From assembly GCF_038396675.1 (NCBI RefSeq), contig NC_088921.1, positions 20,407,001 through 20,471,000 of the forward strand: a stretch of DNA of 64,000 bases, in the 5' to 3' direction. This document shows, in pieces, positions 29,640 through 41,670 of the stretch. Positions within the stretch are counted from its first letter, which is position 1. Every line of letters begins with the position of its first letter. The notes beneath the pieces are model-generated. The model saw only the letters and a list, made by a program, of their open reading frames with translations. It made no database searches and was not told where the DNA came from. This stretch comes from Hydra vulgaris (lineage: Eukaryota > Cnidaria > Hydrozoa > Anthoathecata > Hydridae). The position numbers and the translations under genes are program-made.

Positions 29640-30208
29640 GGGATCATTTTTTACTATATCTTGATTGCACCCAGAAATATCGGTAAACTTAAAGGGGTTA
29701 ACTCTATTATTTGAAGGTCCAGATCTCCAAATCGATGTGTATGAGCCAGGAAATACATTTCCTAAGGAATTGCCACTAGAACTAAGAGCATCGACCAATG
29801 CAGGCACTTCTTCGTCTAAACTTGAGTCTAACATCTCTTGTTCGGAATTTTCTTTATCAGAAACATCAGATAAACTATACTCTTCTGAAACCTCACTTAA
29901 CTCCTCGTTTTTGTCGAATATATATTTTTTTATTTCCTCGTTAGTAAATATTCGCTTTTTCGTTAATGATTTTGCACTGAAAAATTTGCTTGTCTGTCAT
30001 ATTTAAAATAAAAGTGAACATGTGCTAAAGTAAATTATTGAATAAAAAGCTTATTAATTATGCTGTAACGACTTTGTGACGGTTAGAAGTATAATTACTC
30101 ATAAAAAGCAAGAAATTATGAGGAGATCACTAAAACGTAATATTACGGCAAGGATATATAGAAACCACTTCGGATTAGCGTATTATTACGGCATGGACTG
30201 TTAAAGGG
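29640..30208 (-). mobile_element. piggyBac-like DNA transposon remnant (one end + N-terminal coding)
   Basis: Read leftward, the element starts TTAA (30209-30212) then CCCTTTAACAGTCCATGCCG, a typical piggyBac-type end. A leftward coding stretch (about 29990-29650) is acidic and Ser-rich (FTNEEIKKYIFDKNEELSEV, SSLDEEVPALVDA), then WRSGPSNNRVNPFKFTDISG, like the N-terminus of piggyBac transposases. The rest of the gene and the other end are missing. The call rests on the TTAA plus CCCTTT end and on N-terminal character. Confidence 0.55.
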
Positions 30209-30212
30209 TTAA

Positions 30213-30469
30213 ATTTCGAATTCTCATTTTCGTTTTCGTTTTTTTTCGATTTATTGGAAACCACAAAAAGAAAAAAGCAAAAGAAAAATATTAACCACTT
30301 TTGTAATTTAAAAATATTGTTTCATTGCGTTATTTAAACAATTTCCTATGTAAATATAACGGTTTTTTTGTAAAAGATCTTTTTTACAAGAATTATAAAG
30401 ACAAACAAGAATTGTAAAGAAAAAAAAAAAAAAATAAAGGAAATAATAATAAAATAATAAGGAAAATAT
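30213..30469 (+). other. AT-rich stretch resembling LINE 3' UTR
   Basis: TTCGTTTTCGTTTTTTTTCG and neighbours look like the K1 3' UTR at about 5590-5665, so this may be the K7 3' UTR displaced by the piggyBac insertion. No gene seen. Confidence 0.35.
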
Positions 30470-30640
30470 AATATAATATAAATATAATAAGGAAAAAGTC
30501 AATAACCTAAAAAATGAACCAAAACTGCAAAAAAACGACTTCGGAATTTTTGTAAGGATAAAACAAACACTACCAGAAATTGGAGAAAAACCATTAAAAA
30601 TCTCTTTTAACCTAGAAAAATCTAGAAGCAAAACACCTGT
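30470..30640 (+). mobile_element. K8: small fragment of LINE ORF2 linker
   Basis: The fragment reads FGIFVRIKQTLPEIGEKPLK then FNLEKSRSK, equivalent to the CTRTKQAIVEEGEKSSKLFY linker between endonuclease and RT in K18. Both flanks are cut. It is the last + strand LINE piece before the orientation of the array reverses. Confidence 0.6.
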
Positions 30641-32040
30641 CGCTGTTACCAGGCTTTTTCAGGGCCCTACAAAAAAAGGGTTTGTTAATATTTAAAGAGT
30701 CTAAACTCCTTTTTCATTCTAGTTAAGGGTTGTTTTTATTTAATTATTCAGCCGAAACTGTGTAGCGCATATTAAAAATATTCAGTATTCTATTTAATGT
30801 CGTATAATTTTATAATTTTTAATATGAATTTAATTAATTATATATATTTATTTTGTTTTTTAAGACTTGATTTTTTATTTTGCTATATCTATATTAGATT
30901 ATTTTAATAACAGATTTTATTTTAATTGAATAATACTAAGCCAAAACAAAACAGCGTTAACATAATTATAATAATTATGATAATTATAATGAATTAAAAT
31001 ATTTGATTGGTTTTCATGTTTTATTTTGTTTATACTTGGTTACTTGATTTTGTTTTTAGTATGTTTCATATTTTTATTTTGTTTTGGTTTTAATTGAGTT
31101 TACGAGGATACAATTGCTTTAGTACTATTAATCGTGATTGTTTATTATGTTTTTAGATTTTTTTGCTTCATTTTTGTTGGATTCTAATTTTGCGTCATCT
31201 CTCGCCTTGTTCATTCCTTTTCCCATTTCTAATAATGCTAGGTTTCTTTCTTTTTTCGGATGCTCAAACTTAAATTAAAAAAAAAAAAGACGCATTTATA
31301 ATGTTGAAGAACTATATAAATCTTTTTCGTTCGAATTTTGTACATCTGAATCAATTGAAACCATTAAAAAAATGCAGATTGTAATTTAATATTACATAAT
31401 GTGTCATTGATTTATATTCTTTTTTGGTTAGATATCCAATCGTTTTAAGTCCCTTGTAATTTTGTTTGTTTTTTTTACTTTCTATTCACTAACTATTTCC
31501 TCATCTATCAGACACTCTATGTTTACTTCAAATTGCTTTACTAAACAGGGTGTTTTCGTTTGTATTTCTTTACAAAGCATTTAAACTTGAACTTCCTTCA
31601 TCAATTTTGTTACGTGCTCAATATTTGCTTTGGAGTGTGCTGATTGGTACACTTTTCGTGTAATTTTTTTTTGTCTTTCGTTTCATGCTCTCCATTATGT
31701 ATAATTCTGTTATGATACCTTCCGAGTTTTAATGTTCTCGGTATCGAGCTATCTAGTTTATCCATCTTAGTTACCAGGATACCTGAGTAGTATGTATTGG
31801 ACTTTGGAGTTATAAATACAGGTCTTGTATGAATGTGTTTTCCGTATCCGAGTTTCTCCAGAGCTTAAAAACTCTTTTTTTCTAGACGAACCTTGAGTAC
31901 GGAAACTGCAACCTGTGAGCAAATGTTTCTAGACGGGATTCAATTAAAAAAATGACTTAGATTACCATTTAAAGTTTTTTTGTTGATAAAGAGACTTAGT
32001 TCACTTTGTTTTCATTGTTATTTCAACCATTGCCTTATTT
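30641..32040 (-). mobile_element. K9: ORF1-only U2-family retroelement (half-LINE)
   Basis: The - strand reading has ORF1 segments SVLKVRLEKK, GYGKHIHTRPVFITPKSN and YYSGILVTKMDKLD (about 31930-31730), decayed middle parts, and an ORF1 C-terminus (LLEMGKGMNKARDDAKLESN, about 31250-31180) ending about 31125. No ORF2 follows. About 480 bp of AT-rich sequence leads to a terminal motif AAGCCTGGTAACAGCGACAG (about 30655-30635), closely matching the K15 end. It is cut at the 5' side near the U2 spacer (32045). Confidence 0.6.
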
Positions 32041-32044
32041 CGGA

Positions 32045-32196
32045 TGACGTTTCCAACAATGTGTTTGTGGTTAGCATTAGTACCTTTAGTCATTATTGTC
32101 GTTGTCATCATCAGCAGCATCATCATTAATAGCAGCTGAGACCAATGGCAATGTTGGACACTCTAAAATTCAAAGTATTTTCGTTATATTTAATCT
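32045..32196 (-). promoter_or_regulatory. U2 spacer, minus strand, decayed
   Basis: Complement of the usual spacer: CATCATCAGCAGCATCATCA microsatellite, GGCAATGTTGGACACTCTAA and the AACAATGTGTTTGTGG block. The U2 5' half that should follow (below 32045) is missing, replaced by K9. Confidence 0.65.
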
Positions 32197-32230
32197 AAGC
32201 TGCGCTCAGCAGAAGTGTTAAGCCGAGGAG
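32197..32230 (-). ncRNA. U2: U2 snRNA, last ~34 nt, minus strand
   Basis: The complement reads CTCCTCGGCTTAACACTTCT ... GCAGCTT, the stem-loop IV end of U2 with several changes. The rest of the 3' half is replaced by unrelated sequence. Confidence 0.65.
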
Positions 32231-32347
32231 TTTTTTCCCTTTAAGTAGCCTAAGACGCTAGAAGGCAGAACAATATTTTATTTTGCTTTGTTGAAATGTA
32301 TTTTGATTTGTCAGTAAATATTACAGTTTTTAAATTAGAAAATATAA
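32231..32347 (-). mobile_element. K10: short LINE remnant inside a U2 gene
   Basis: About 117 bp of AT-rich sequence separates the two U2 parts at the usual insertion point. It is too short and decayed to assign to a part of the element; the assignment rests on position only. Confidence 0.35.
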
Positions 32348-32392
32348 GGACAGATACTACAACTGATCTTAGCCATTAGGCTTAGAAGCAAT
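32348..32392 (-). ncRNA. U2: U2 snRNA, 5' part (nt 1-45), minus strand, diverged
   Basis: The complement reads ATTGCTTCTAAGCCTAATGG ... GTAGTATCTGTCC. GTAGTA is kept and stem-loop I is altered. The upstream promoter side (32393-32450) has GCAGACATAGTTGGGCAGAG. Confidence 0.82.
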
Positions 32393-32450
32393 TACTGAAC
32401 ACTGCAGACATAGTTGGGCAGAGCCGCCTTTAACAATGTTGTGTGGTTTA
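32393..32450 (-). promoter_or_regulatory. U2 upstream block, minus strand
   Basis: ACTGAACACTGCAGACATAG then GCCGCCTTTAACAATGTTGT, matching the conserved upstream block of the other copies. It fades out at about 32450, where the non-array sequence begins. Confidence 0.65.
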
Positions 32451-34779
32451 CATTAATATTTCTGATCATTTAGAAAAAAAATTTAATTAATTTTTGTCTA
32501 GCTTTTTCATGTGCCTTAGTTTACCTCCCTAAGGCCTACAAAACCACTGCAGTTAAGGCGACTGTAATGGCTTTAATGTTGTGGGTTAAATTATTTAAGA
32601 ATACAGTAAATATACTTGTGAAATGATTACTTTATAACTATTTCAGAGCCGTAACCGCAATTTTGATATTAAGGAAGCGTTTTGTTCTCTTAAAGAAGGG
32701 AGGGGATAAATTATTTTTTTAAAATAATTTTCATGTATGTCATTCATTATTATTTATTATGAGAATTAGAAAAAAATTTAGGGAGTAAAGGGTCCAAGAC
32801 CCCCTGGACCCCTAGGTGGTTACGACTCTGTATGTTAATAGATATTATAATAGCATGTCTTTTATTTTAGTATACCCATCTTAATGTGATCTGGAAATAA
32901 AAAAAACTTTCGAAATTAGGACTTGAATATTCACTTTTAAACCAGTTAAATTCAAATTATTAAAAGTATTATATTATGACTATAAAAAGCCGTAAAATTT
33001 TAATAATTCGCATGAAAAATAAAAATGCTTTTAGTTTGATCAACGTTGGTTTTTTTTAATTTAGGTTTACAAAAAATTTAGTCTGGGTTTACAAAAAATG
33101 CTTTGATTGGTCAATTTGTCTACTTAATTAAAGATCTATTTATATAACGTTACTTAACACCTAAAGGTTAAATCGGTATCCGTAAACTAACGCATGTTCA
33201 GAGCATCGTCTTGTCTTCTTACTTAACGCTCAACTTATTTAAACAACACTGTACTACTAAGGTGTGCTGGTAGCAATTTAAAAAAAAAAACTCAAGACAC
33301 CAATTCCAGAGTTTCTTACCATCTAAAATCATTGGTGAGAATGTCGATTTCACAAACGAATTTGATAAGAAAGTTGTAACACAGCCTGTACACAATCTAC
33401 AGTTTAAATAACGCACGCTGTCGAAAGGCAGTAAGAACTTGACCGAACTGAAGAAGTAGGTGCAGTTTCGTCTGCCGATTGGGAGGAACAACGCCGATAT
33501 TGTGGTTTCGTTTACAGCTACGGGGCTTGAATCCTTATCAGCTGATGTAGAGATACCCCCGTATCTAGGCATCTTGATCCTCCCAGATAGAATGATAGGG
33601 GTTTCCCTACCGGGACAGATCTTTATCACAATGCAAATGATGACAATATGATTATCGCAGATGTAACTTCTGAAGATATTTCAAGGGCCATTTCTAAAAC
33701 AGATTCCAAAGATTTCTAAAATCCAAAAGGAAAGATGTCGATATCACTACCTAAGGATATTGAAAGAAAATAGTTTTTAAAATATAATTTTTCAAAAACA
33801 TTTTTTAATGGAAATTACTAGCGCCTAATAATAAGAGAGCGCTTGCCCCCTAAAAGAAAGTATAATTTTGAAGAATTTTTGCTTTCATTAAGATATTACA
33901 TTTTAGTTTGTAAATTTTCAATAAAGCTTTCTTAGTAAGAAACGACAGAATAAATTTTATCATGAAATGTATGCGGTCATAAAATGACTAAAAACTTCCT
34001 TAAATGAATTACTTAACAAACCTTTTCAATATTTTAGCTCGCAAGAAACTTAAGTTCTGTTTCTACGCAAAACCTACGTAATAAAGTATGGCCTGAAAAA
34101 TCAAACGACCCTTCGTTACGAAAAACAAAAATAATCATGAAACTGTAGTAGTTAGGCAAAAAAGAAATTATAATTCAGAAGTTATAAACAATAACAATAG
34201 TAGAATTATTGCTATTTAAAATTGTACAAACCAAAATATTTTTCTAGTAATGAAAATGTCGAGGCCAACTGATCCATATAAAAAAGGAAATTATATAAAT
34301 CTTCAAACAAACATGCGCAGCATTGTAATAATTAATTATTAAGTGGTTTAATTATGGTTAATGACCGGCTTTTCAATAGAGAAATTATAAATTTATAAAA
34401 TAAATTATAAAAGATTAAAAAAACTCGCTCGGGTTTTGTCCTAAAGTGTGAAAAAAGAAGATTTTTGCTTTAAAATCATAAAGCGTGTTACAAATATTAA
34501 AGATTAAACAAGTTTTGTATTTAGTTTAAACTATCATAGGACATATGGTATGGAGTACAAAAAAAATTCTCAAAATTGAAAAACTAAATTTGTTATTCCA
34601 CATTGTTTAATCCACATTGTCCTCGGTTTGTATTAAGGTGACCAACTAATTAATGTTTAAAAAGAGTACATATTTCAAGTGTCTTATTGAAAAAAAAGAG
34701 AAAAAACGATAAAAACTTTAGTTTCTTTTAAAAATCAAAACAATATTTATTTTGCATATTAAATTTTACTGTGAAGATA

Positions 34780-34836
34780 GCAGATAATGCTTTACCAGGA
34801 AGTTGCGGCAGATAATGCTTTAACAGGAAGTTGCGT
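34780..34836. repeat. 27-bp tandem duplication
   Basis: GCAGATAATGCTTTACCAGG AAGTTGCG occurs twice, with one base changed. Confidence 0.8.
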
Positions 34837-35360
34837 TCTTAACTTTCCAATAATCGATCCCTAGTGAAATTACCCTTAAAACAGCAGCATTAGTGTCTTG
34901 ACTACATAAAGAAATTTCAATTCAAACTTTTAAATTTTCATGTGGGATATGTTCTACTTTAAAATGGCGATAGATTTCTACCAATCTTTTGTTACAATTT
35001 TTTTTAGTAATTTAGTGCACTACTAATGGCCGAAGCTAGAATGCCAATTTTTTTTCACTAGTTCTCAAAGTATTCCCTTTATAAAATGATTCCAGTTTGG
35101 ATGTTGACGCTACTGTGTCACAAGACGTTTTATATACTTTAGTTTTAATGTGTGCCCTTATTGCACTACGTCTATGAATTACTAATAAAAATTAAAAAAT
35201 CCATAAAATTCCATGCTGTGAAAACTTTGATTTTGGATTATTGTGTGAAAAGCGATTTTATTGGAGATATGTTTTATATGTTCAGTAAAGTTAGGATGAT
35301 AATCAATAATAATCTCTAAATATTTCTTAAAATCACCAAACTCAATGACTACATAAATTA

Positions 35361-35449
35361 TTGCTATGTACAAATTTCTAAATGAGATACTAAGTCTAGA
35401 TAATTAAAATAAAAGACTTTGTATCTTATTTAGCAATTTGTACATAGCT
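35361..35449. repeat. Palindromic MITE-like hairpin
   Basis: The left arm TTGCTATGTACAAATTTCTA ... AAGTCT (35361-35397) pairs with the right arm AGACTTTGTATCTTATTTAG ... (35413-35449) with few mismatches. No coding, so probably a small non-autonomous transposon. Confidence 0.6.
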
Positions 35450-36631
35450 ATTCAATAATAGTTATATCTCAATTAGCAAGAGATATACTAAATTTCTTTA
35501 TTAGGAAATCTACCTTTAGCATCATTAAATATCAAAAAATGGTATTCAAGAATAATATAGTTTTTTAATTTTTCAGATGAGATCTGCAACTTACTTGATG
35601 TGAGTAATTAGTTCAAATATGTAGAAACCAAATTAATCGGTATTTGCTCAAAATTCCCTGGAAATAAGTTTTATTTTATTTTAATAAGGCTAATACATTT
35701 TAACAGAGGTAACAAATGTTATTTCTACGGCAAAATAATGCTTACAAATATTAAGCATGTTATTTTAAAACTATTGTAAAGGAAAGTTGTTTTGTTTTAA
35801 AAATTGAAGACTAATATGTTAAAATCTTTACTTTTTTTTTAATGATTTGGAGCTAAGCAACCTTACATTTAGTTTTACATTGTACTTTTAGATATGATTT
35901 TAACAGTTAAACCTCTGTAAGATGTTTATCTTTTAAATCATAAACTAACTGGTCATTTATAAAAATCTACAAATTAAAAAAGAGATTTACGAAATCAATA
36001 ACATTTTAAGGTAATATTTATTTTTATTTAAAAATGTTTCTGAATTAACATCTTATAAAGTCTTCATCATTAAAAAGTTATTAAAATCGTAAAAAAATGG
36101 ATGAATTTTCTTTACTGTCACTAAAAGTTATTGAAACATAACTAGATTTTTATAATTTCAATAGTTTTATTATGTTAACTGAATGTTGAGTCATATTTCA
36201 AAAAAAAAAAATTACTTTTAATTTATTTTTTATAACCATACCGCTAGATTGTACTATTAAATTTAGTTATTGTTAGAATAGTATTGTAATACTGTGCTGT
36301 GATAATCATTATAGTTGGAAATAATAATATATCAGATGAAGAGCATTTACATAATATATAAGCCATTTAATATGGTTTTGACTGCTTTTTAAACCTTCTG
36401 TTTAAGTAAAGCATAATTCAGTTTAATAGAAAAATCAAAGTATGATAATACTATTTTGTTTGCAAGATAAGAACCTTGCTAATTGATAAGTAACTAGTTT
36501 GTCATTTTACGGAAAAAAAAGCATAAAGCTTGTATTTGATACAAAAAAACATTTTTCTAGGTTTGAAACTTTAAGTATTTAAACAAACGAAGTGAAAAAT
36601 TTTCTTTACATTTAAACATTAGGCACAAAAT

Positions 36632-36726
36632 ATTAGAACATAATACATTAAAAATTTGCAAAAAATTAGAACATAATACATTAAAAAAAATGTTAGAACA
36701 AAATATTAGAACATAATACATTAAAA
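36632..36726. repeat. Short tandem array, ~23-bp unit x3
   Basis: ATTAGAACATAATACATTAA AA recurs three times with A-rich spacers of unequal length. Confidence 0.75.
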
Positions 36727-36992
36727 AGTTATTATTTCAAAATAATCTAGGGGCCTATTCCTATTTAGGTCTTGTTCATCGTTTGACTCATCAGCAAAGT
36801 CTTATTCGTTTACTGTATCTTCCATTCATTCTCTAAAAACTTTTATTTGTCTAGTTTTTTTCCCAGCACTTTAACTATTTGAAACTCTCTCCGATCTTTA
36901 TGTTTTCCTGTCTCATACAACCTACAACTTTTCAAGTCTTCTGTCAACCATTTCCATGTTCTATAGCTGCATTCTTTTTTTCTCTAGTAACT

Positions 36993-37207
36993 CCCAACTC
37001 AATAGTATTTGCTTGCAGCCTTGTTAGAAGTGAATCAGAAAAAAATAAAAAATAAAACAAACAGGGAAAATTTCTATGTCAAAGAATGTTTACCCTTAGC
37101 ATCTCTAAATATTCAATTTAAAAAATACAATTTTTTAAATCTCTATAAAACCTTTTTTAACATCTTCACTTCCAACAAGGCTGCAAGCTGCCACTATTAG
37201 AGTTGGA
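36993..37207. mobile_element. 215-bp MITE with ~45-bp terminal inverted repeats
   Basis: The left end CCAACTCAATAGTATTTGCT TGCAGCCTTGTTAGAAGTGA (from 36993) and the complement of the right end (CCAACTCTAATAGTGGCAGC..., 37207 inward) match over about 40 bp. The inner 24 bp (37011-37034 and 37165-37188) differ at one base. No coding. Single ends of the same kind occur at 38270-38300 and 24247-24270, so the family is repeated. Superfamily unknown; no clear target duplication seen. Confidence 0.7.
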
Positions 37208-39452
37208 AGTTATGGACAAAAAAAGATAAATTTTATAGAGCAAAATAATAATTACCAGATGACGTAAAAGATTGCAAATTATATGAATAATGAATGCAAA
37301 ATGAAGAGCTAATTGAAGGATGATTTGATGTAGTCACAATTAAAGGAGGGACTTAATTGAATGACGAGTAACACGTGAATGAAATTTAGTAGATGGAATA
37401 GAGACGCTAGCTCTTTAGAGCATTGTCCATTATAGTTTTTATAGAAAAGAGATACTAACAACATGACTATGTAATAATGGTTGAAGATTGGCTGCAAGAC
37501 AGGTAAAACTATGTTTAAAATGCATTTTTGCATTAGTAAGATCCTTTTCAAGCTCAAGCAATCAAAGAATGTTGGCTTCTTATCAAGAAGACAACACTCT
37601 CTAGACGAGAATACAAAAACTAATAATTGTATGCCTTTTATAGCTCAATTTAAGTTGGCAATCATTTCAAATATCTACGAAGGCTAAAGGTATTTGCTCA
37701 AGTTTTTGAAAAAAATTAATTTTGGCTTATTTCACAGACGTTTTTATAGAAATTTTTGTTTATTTTACAGATCTTTTTTTAAATATCTATTAAAAAAATG
37801 TCAAACGTTAAGACTCAGACTTAGTAGTCAATCAGTTTGAAGATATGTGTATGATTTATTCAACAGTATAGCACCAATAGAATAATACAGTTTATTTACC
37901 AGTAAAACATGACATTGGGCTCCTGGGTCATCCCTCTCATGAACCTATTAGGTATGTCTGTTGTGAGGTTTGATGTTAGTGATAAGTTTTTTTGTTGCAA
38001 CTGAAGGGTTTCTTTTATATTCTGGCTCTTTGAACATTTAATTTTTGTTGAAAGTTGTACTCTTAACACAGCTAACGTCTTTTATATCTGGTATTGCTAA
38101 ATCTGCATGAAGAGATGCAACCATCTCTTCTCTTTTAGCCTTTATTGAAAAAAAAGTTTAAATATCTTCAATTTATGGAATGGGAAACAAAGCGCTAAAT
38201 ATTAAATTTTAGATTATATTTGCAAATTCTAATGGCGATTAATACCAAGTATAAAATTTTAAATCCCACATTGGTTGCTTGCAGCCTTGTTGGAAGCAAA
38301 GATTTTTACAAAAAAAAGAAAAAAAACAAAACATGGTATATACCATGCGGTAATATTGCATTGTGCTGTAAAATACACACACTAAAAACAAAAACTAATT
38401 GCTTTCATCTACCCATAGAATGAAAAGGGAATAACTTGGGTTTAAGTTTTAACATCATCAGGATTATGTTCTTTTACTCTTACCATAGAATGAAAAGGGA
38501 ATAACTTGAGCTTTTTGAGGTTCGAGTTTTAATATCATCAGGATTATATTGTTTTACTCGTAGCTAAAAATTGTAATCTTACATTTGCATATTATAATAT
38601 ATAAACCATTTTTAAATGTTAAAAATGTTAAAACTATTCTTACCTTAGAATTTTTTTTTCTTTCCTAAACTGTTAGTTAATGATCAATAGAGTAAATTTC
38701 AAATCTAGAAAATTACTAAATTAAAACCATTTTGCAACAGTAATCAATAAACTGTTTCTCAACAGTATCAATACTAAAATGAAAATAATGTTGTTAAGTA
38801 AAAAGAGATATTCAACAGAAGAAAGTTATAATGGTTTCGTTGACTAAAAGAAATATTATCATTTTGTTTTTATAGTTTTATTATTAACAAATCAGTAGCT
38901 GTAACTTTTTCTTAATCAGGTCAATGAATTCTTTATGCAAAGGAGAGCTTGCAGTTAAAACAGAAGAGTATCATATAGATTTGCATTATAATAAAAAAAT
39001 AATTACGTTAATAACTCAACATGCGTCAGTTACTCTGTAACAAACACATAACGTTCAGATAAAATAATGTCTTTAAATATATGTGGCTATGAAAATAACC
39101 ATTTTTTTGAGGGATTATTTATTCTATTGCATTGTCTCTCATACTTTTTCATTACGTTTGGGAAAGATTTTCGTGATTTTGCTGTTTTTTAAGGTTTCAA
39201 TGAAGAATTAAGATTAGTGTACAATTGAAGTCTAAAATAAAACAGATAATAATTAGGAAAGCAAAAGTTAAATACATTTAAATTTAAAACGGAAGGCTAC
39301 TAACAGGGTGTGAAAATTGGAATTTTAAAAAAGAAAATGTGAAATTGTTAAGATTCCAATATGATTTGTTCACCGTTTTTTGATTCGTATTCAAATGCAT
39401 CGTTCTTCGTTTATTTTCTGATTCCTGTTATGGACAAAACAAAAACATAAAC
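37208..39452. other. AT-rich region, no gene; solitary MITE end and tandem duplication
   Basis: A lone GGTTGCTTGCAGCCTTGTTG GAAG (about 38273-38297) matches the MITE end at 37011. Nothing coding is supported. Confidence 0.5.
38410..38570. repeat. ~75-bp tandem duplication
   Basis: CCATAGAATGAAAAGGGAAT AACTTG...GTTTTAACATCATCAGGATT occurs at 38410 and again from 38483, with small differences. Confidence 0.75.
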
Positions 39453-40015
39453 ATGGTGTCAATGCTTCTTTCTTTGAGAAACCAACATTTTAGAAATCTT
39501 CTTATTACTCATACATTCCCGGAACGAGGGCACTCCTACCTTTCAGCAGATAGAGTGTTTGGTCGTGTTCAGCAGGATATCACAAAGCATGAGCAGATTC
39601 TAGAACCTGATATCTATAGTGACATTCTCAGCCGACATGGAAAAGTGTTTGTTTTTGGTCTGAATTGGTCAGCTTTAGACTTTAAAACAGAAGTAAAAAA
39701 ATTTTTGAAAACAATAAAAACATTTAAAATGAGTGAGGGAAAAAAATTGATTATCAATTCCGATCATCTGTAAATAGCACAGTGCAGCTATCATTCTGAG
39801 CCAACCTCACATAGCCTACTTAAGAAAGGTAAGTGATGGGACACTTTTAAACCAAGCATCCTAGCAACAAAAAACTGTGTAAAAAATGCTAAAAAAAAAG
39901 ATGTTTTTCGTCTCTTAAATGCTGTGGATGCACATGGCACAGTACACACACTGTATGAGACAATACTGAAAGATTCCAGAGAAGATACTGAACACTCTAG
40001 TGTGACGATATATAA
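39453..40015 (+). pseudogene. Fragment of a DUF7869-like protein (transposon-associated)
   Basis: The open frame 39453-39773 has THTFPERGHSYLSADRVFGR then VQQDITKHEQILEPDIYSDI. This resembles the HSFLPxDRDFGxIE stretch of DUF7869-type proteins that abound in arthropod and cnidarian genomes. Downstream, a likely splice donor (AAAGGTAAGT, about 39827) and a further coding-like piece in another frame (NCVKNAKKKDVFRLLNAV, about 39870-39920) fit the C-terminal end. Upstream exons are not seen. It is probably a partial gene or retired element; the family match is from memory. Confidence 0.45.
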
Positions 40016-41077
40016 CTTTTTTTTTTTCAATTTTTAATGTGAAAGATAATACCTGTTATTTTAAAATTTAAGAGAAAATAGTTGAAAACTAGAAATTAAT
40101 ATTTCACATTTTATTTAATTTACGAAAATTATTAGGTATTTTAAAGTTATTTACCTTTCCATAATATCTGTTAGGTGGATTATTATATTTATAAAATGGA
40201 TATACAGAATTTTGCTGATAAGAATTAATAGGATATACAGCACTTTGAACGCAAATACGATTTTTAATTAAAAAAATAGGTATTTTTTTATTCACCTAGA
40301 TTTTTATTATTAACATATCCTTATATTCTTTATGTGTATATAAGTTAGGCAATAAATGGTTTTTGAAATATAAGAGACACCATTGTGCGGCAAAAAACTT
40401 TAATTATCTCAATACCTCGAAAATGGATATACCGCATTTTGAAAATACGCTCTATATATATATATATGTGTGCAATAATAATAATAATAGTAATAAAGCA
40501 TTTTATTCAGCATTATAGATATATAATATATAAAATGCTGAATTTGACATATATTCATTCGACGCAATTTATTTCATTAAAACCATTCAAAACGTAATTA
40601 ACCCTTAGGGTTTTCGGAAACACTTAATAAATGAAGAACAAATAATGACGAAATGAAAATGGTTATCATTTTTAATATTTTTAGTTATGATACAAAGTTA
40701 ATCTTGCATTTAAATAAACTATTTTAATATTTAAGCCAAGAAACTTTATGCTAGTCAAAAAAACATGTCACAAAATCACTGCTTTTAGATTGCAAATATT
40801 AGTGTCATGCAAAATGATTGTTTTAAAACTAGGTCATTATAAACTATAGTTTGCTTGTTAATCCAAAGTCCTTGGTTACACTAGAGACAACAAATCTTGT
40901 TGTAGTAGCCAACTCATATTTTTTCACACAACTTAATGCTTCTTCATGCGAATTACAATAATATTTTTTTTTTTTCCGTCTATAAAAATTAAGTAAAATT
41001 GATCAGCATACTCTCAGTGAATATGAAAACAGACTAAAACAGCTATTTTGAATATCTCTTACAAAAAAAAGCACACT

Positions 41078-41224
41078 AAATCATATCACATAACTTTCTA
41101 TAAAGTTTTGTGATATCATTTAGTAAAAAGTTTAATAAATGTGTTCAAGAACTTTAAGTAAATGATATCACAAAACTTTGCGTAAAAAAGTTTAATAAAT
41201 CTGTTCAATAACTTTAAGCAAAGA
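41078..41224. repeat. Palindrome plus ~38-bp direct repeat
   Basis: CTAAATCATATCACATAACT ... AGTTTTGTGATATCATTTAG (41078-41124) is an imperfect inverted repeat. AAAAGTTTAATAAATGTGTT CAAGAACTTTAAG then occurs twice (about 41133 and 41187). Confidence 0.65.
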
Positions 41225-41571
41225 ACTTTAAGTTTTGTCAACAAAATAAGAGAAGCTTATTATCAATAAAATGAACAAAAAGCAAAATATTAAATAAAAC
41301 CACATTTAATATTTATTGAAAGACAGCTTTAACACAAATTGATTTGCTAAGTTTAATTTTTAAAGCTTAAAAAAAGCTTACATTAAAGTACTAAGAGAAA
41401 TAAGAAAAAAAATGGCGTCAGTAGCATGTTTAGCTATATTTTGTCTATATAGACAACACAAGAACAACCAAAACAAAAAATTGTTGTCATATAGAATTTT
41501 TATGCAATTGTTTGTGATTTAAAATTATTATCTGAAGTTTAAAACTAGTTTTATGGTTATTTTTCTAGCAG

Positions 41572-41670
41572 TTAACTAGTTAAAAAATCAAATCTGTCAA
41601 TATAAATTTCTAGCAGTTAACTACTAGAAATTTAAATTGGCAAATTTGATTTTTCCACTAGCAGTTTTTG
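41572..41670. repeat. Hairpin-forming MITE-like repeat
   Basis: The arms around AAAAATCAAATCTGTCAATA TAAATTTCTAG and its inverted counterpart (CTAGAAATTTAAATTGGCAA ATTTGATTTTT) pair imperfectly over about 40 bp. GCAGTTAACTA stretches flank the centre. Confidence 0.6.

Larger units (their letters stand above)
32451..36992. other. AT-rich region without supported genes
   Basis: No U2, K-element or recognisable protein. Open frames at 33219-33651 (both strands) have no recognisable family. Small repeats: GGTTTACAAAAAAT twice (33062-33100), a 27-bp tandem pair (34780-34836), a palindrome (35361-35449) and a 23-bp triplicate (36632-36726). Confidence 0.5.

Noticed and set aside
29370-29834. 154-aa leftward open frame as one protein
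   Set aside because: Its first half is the piggyBac-like N-terminus and its second half is hydrophobic antisense of K7 ORF2; the two are joined only by lack of stops.
33219-33651. Opposed open frames of 136 and 63 aa
   Set aside because: No recognisable motif, no splice or start support, low-complexity context; not enough to call a gene.
36632-36726. CRISPR-like repeat array
   Set aside because: Three A/T-rich units with no real spacers in a eukaryotic setting; a simple tandem repeat.
37309-37557. 82-aa leftward and 68-aa rightward frames near the MITE
   Set aside because: AT-rich chance frames without motifs, next to repeats.
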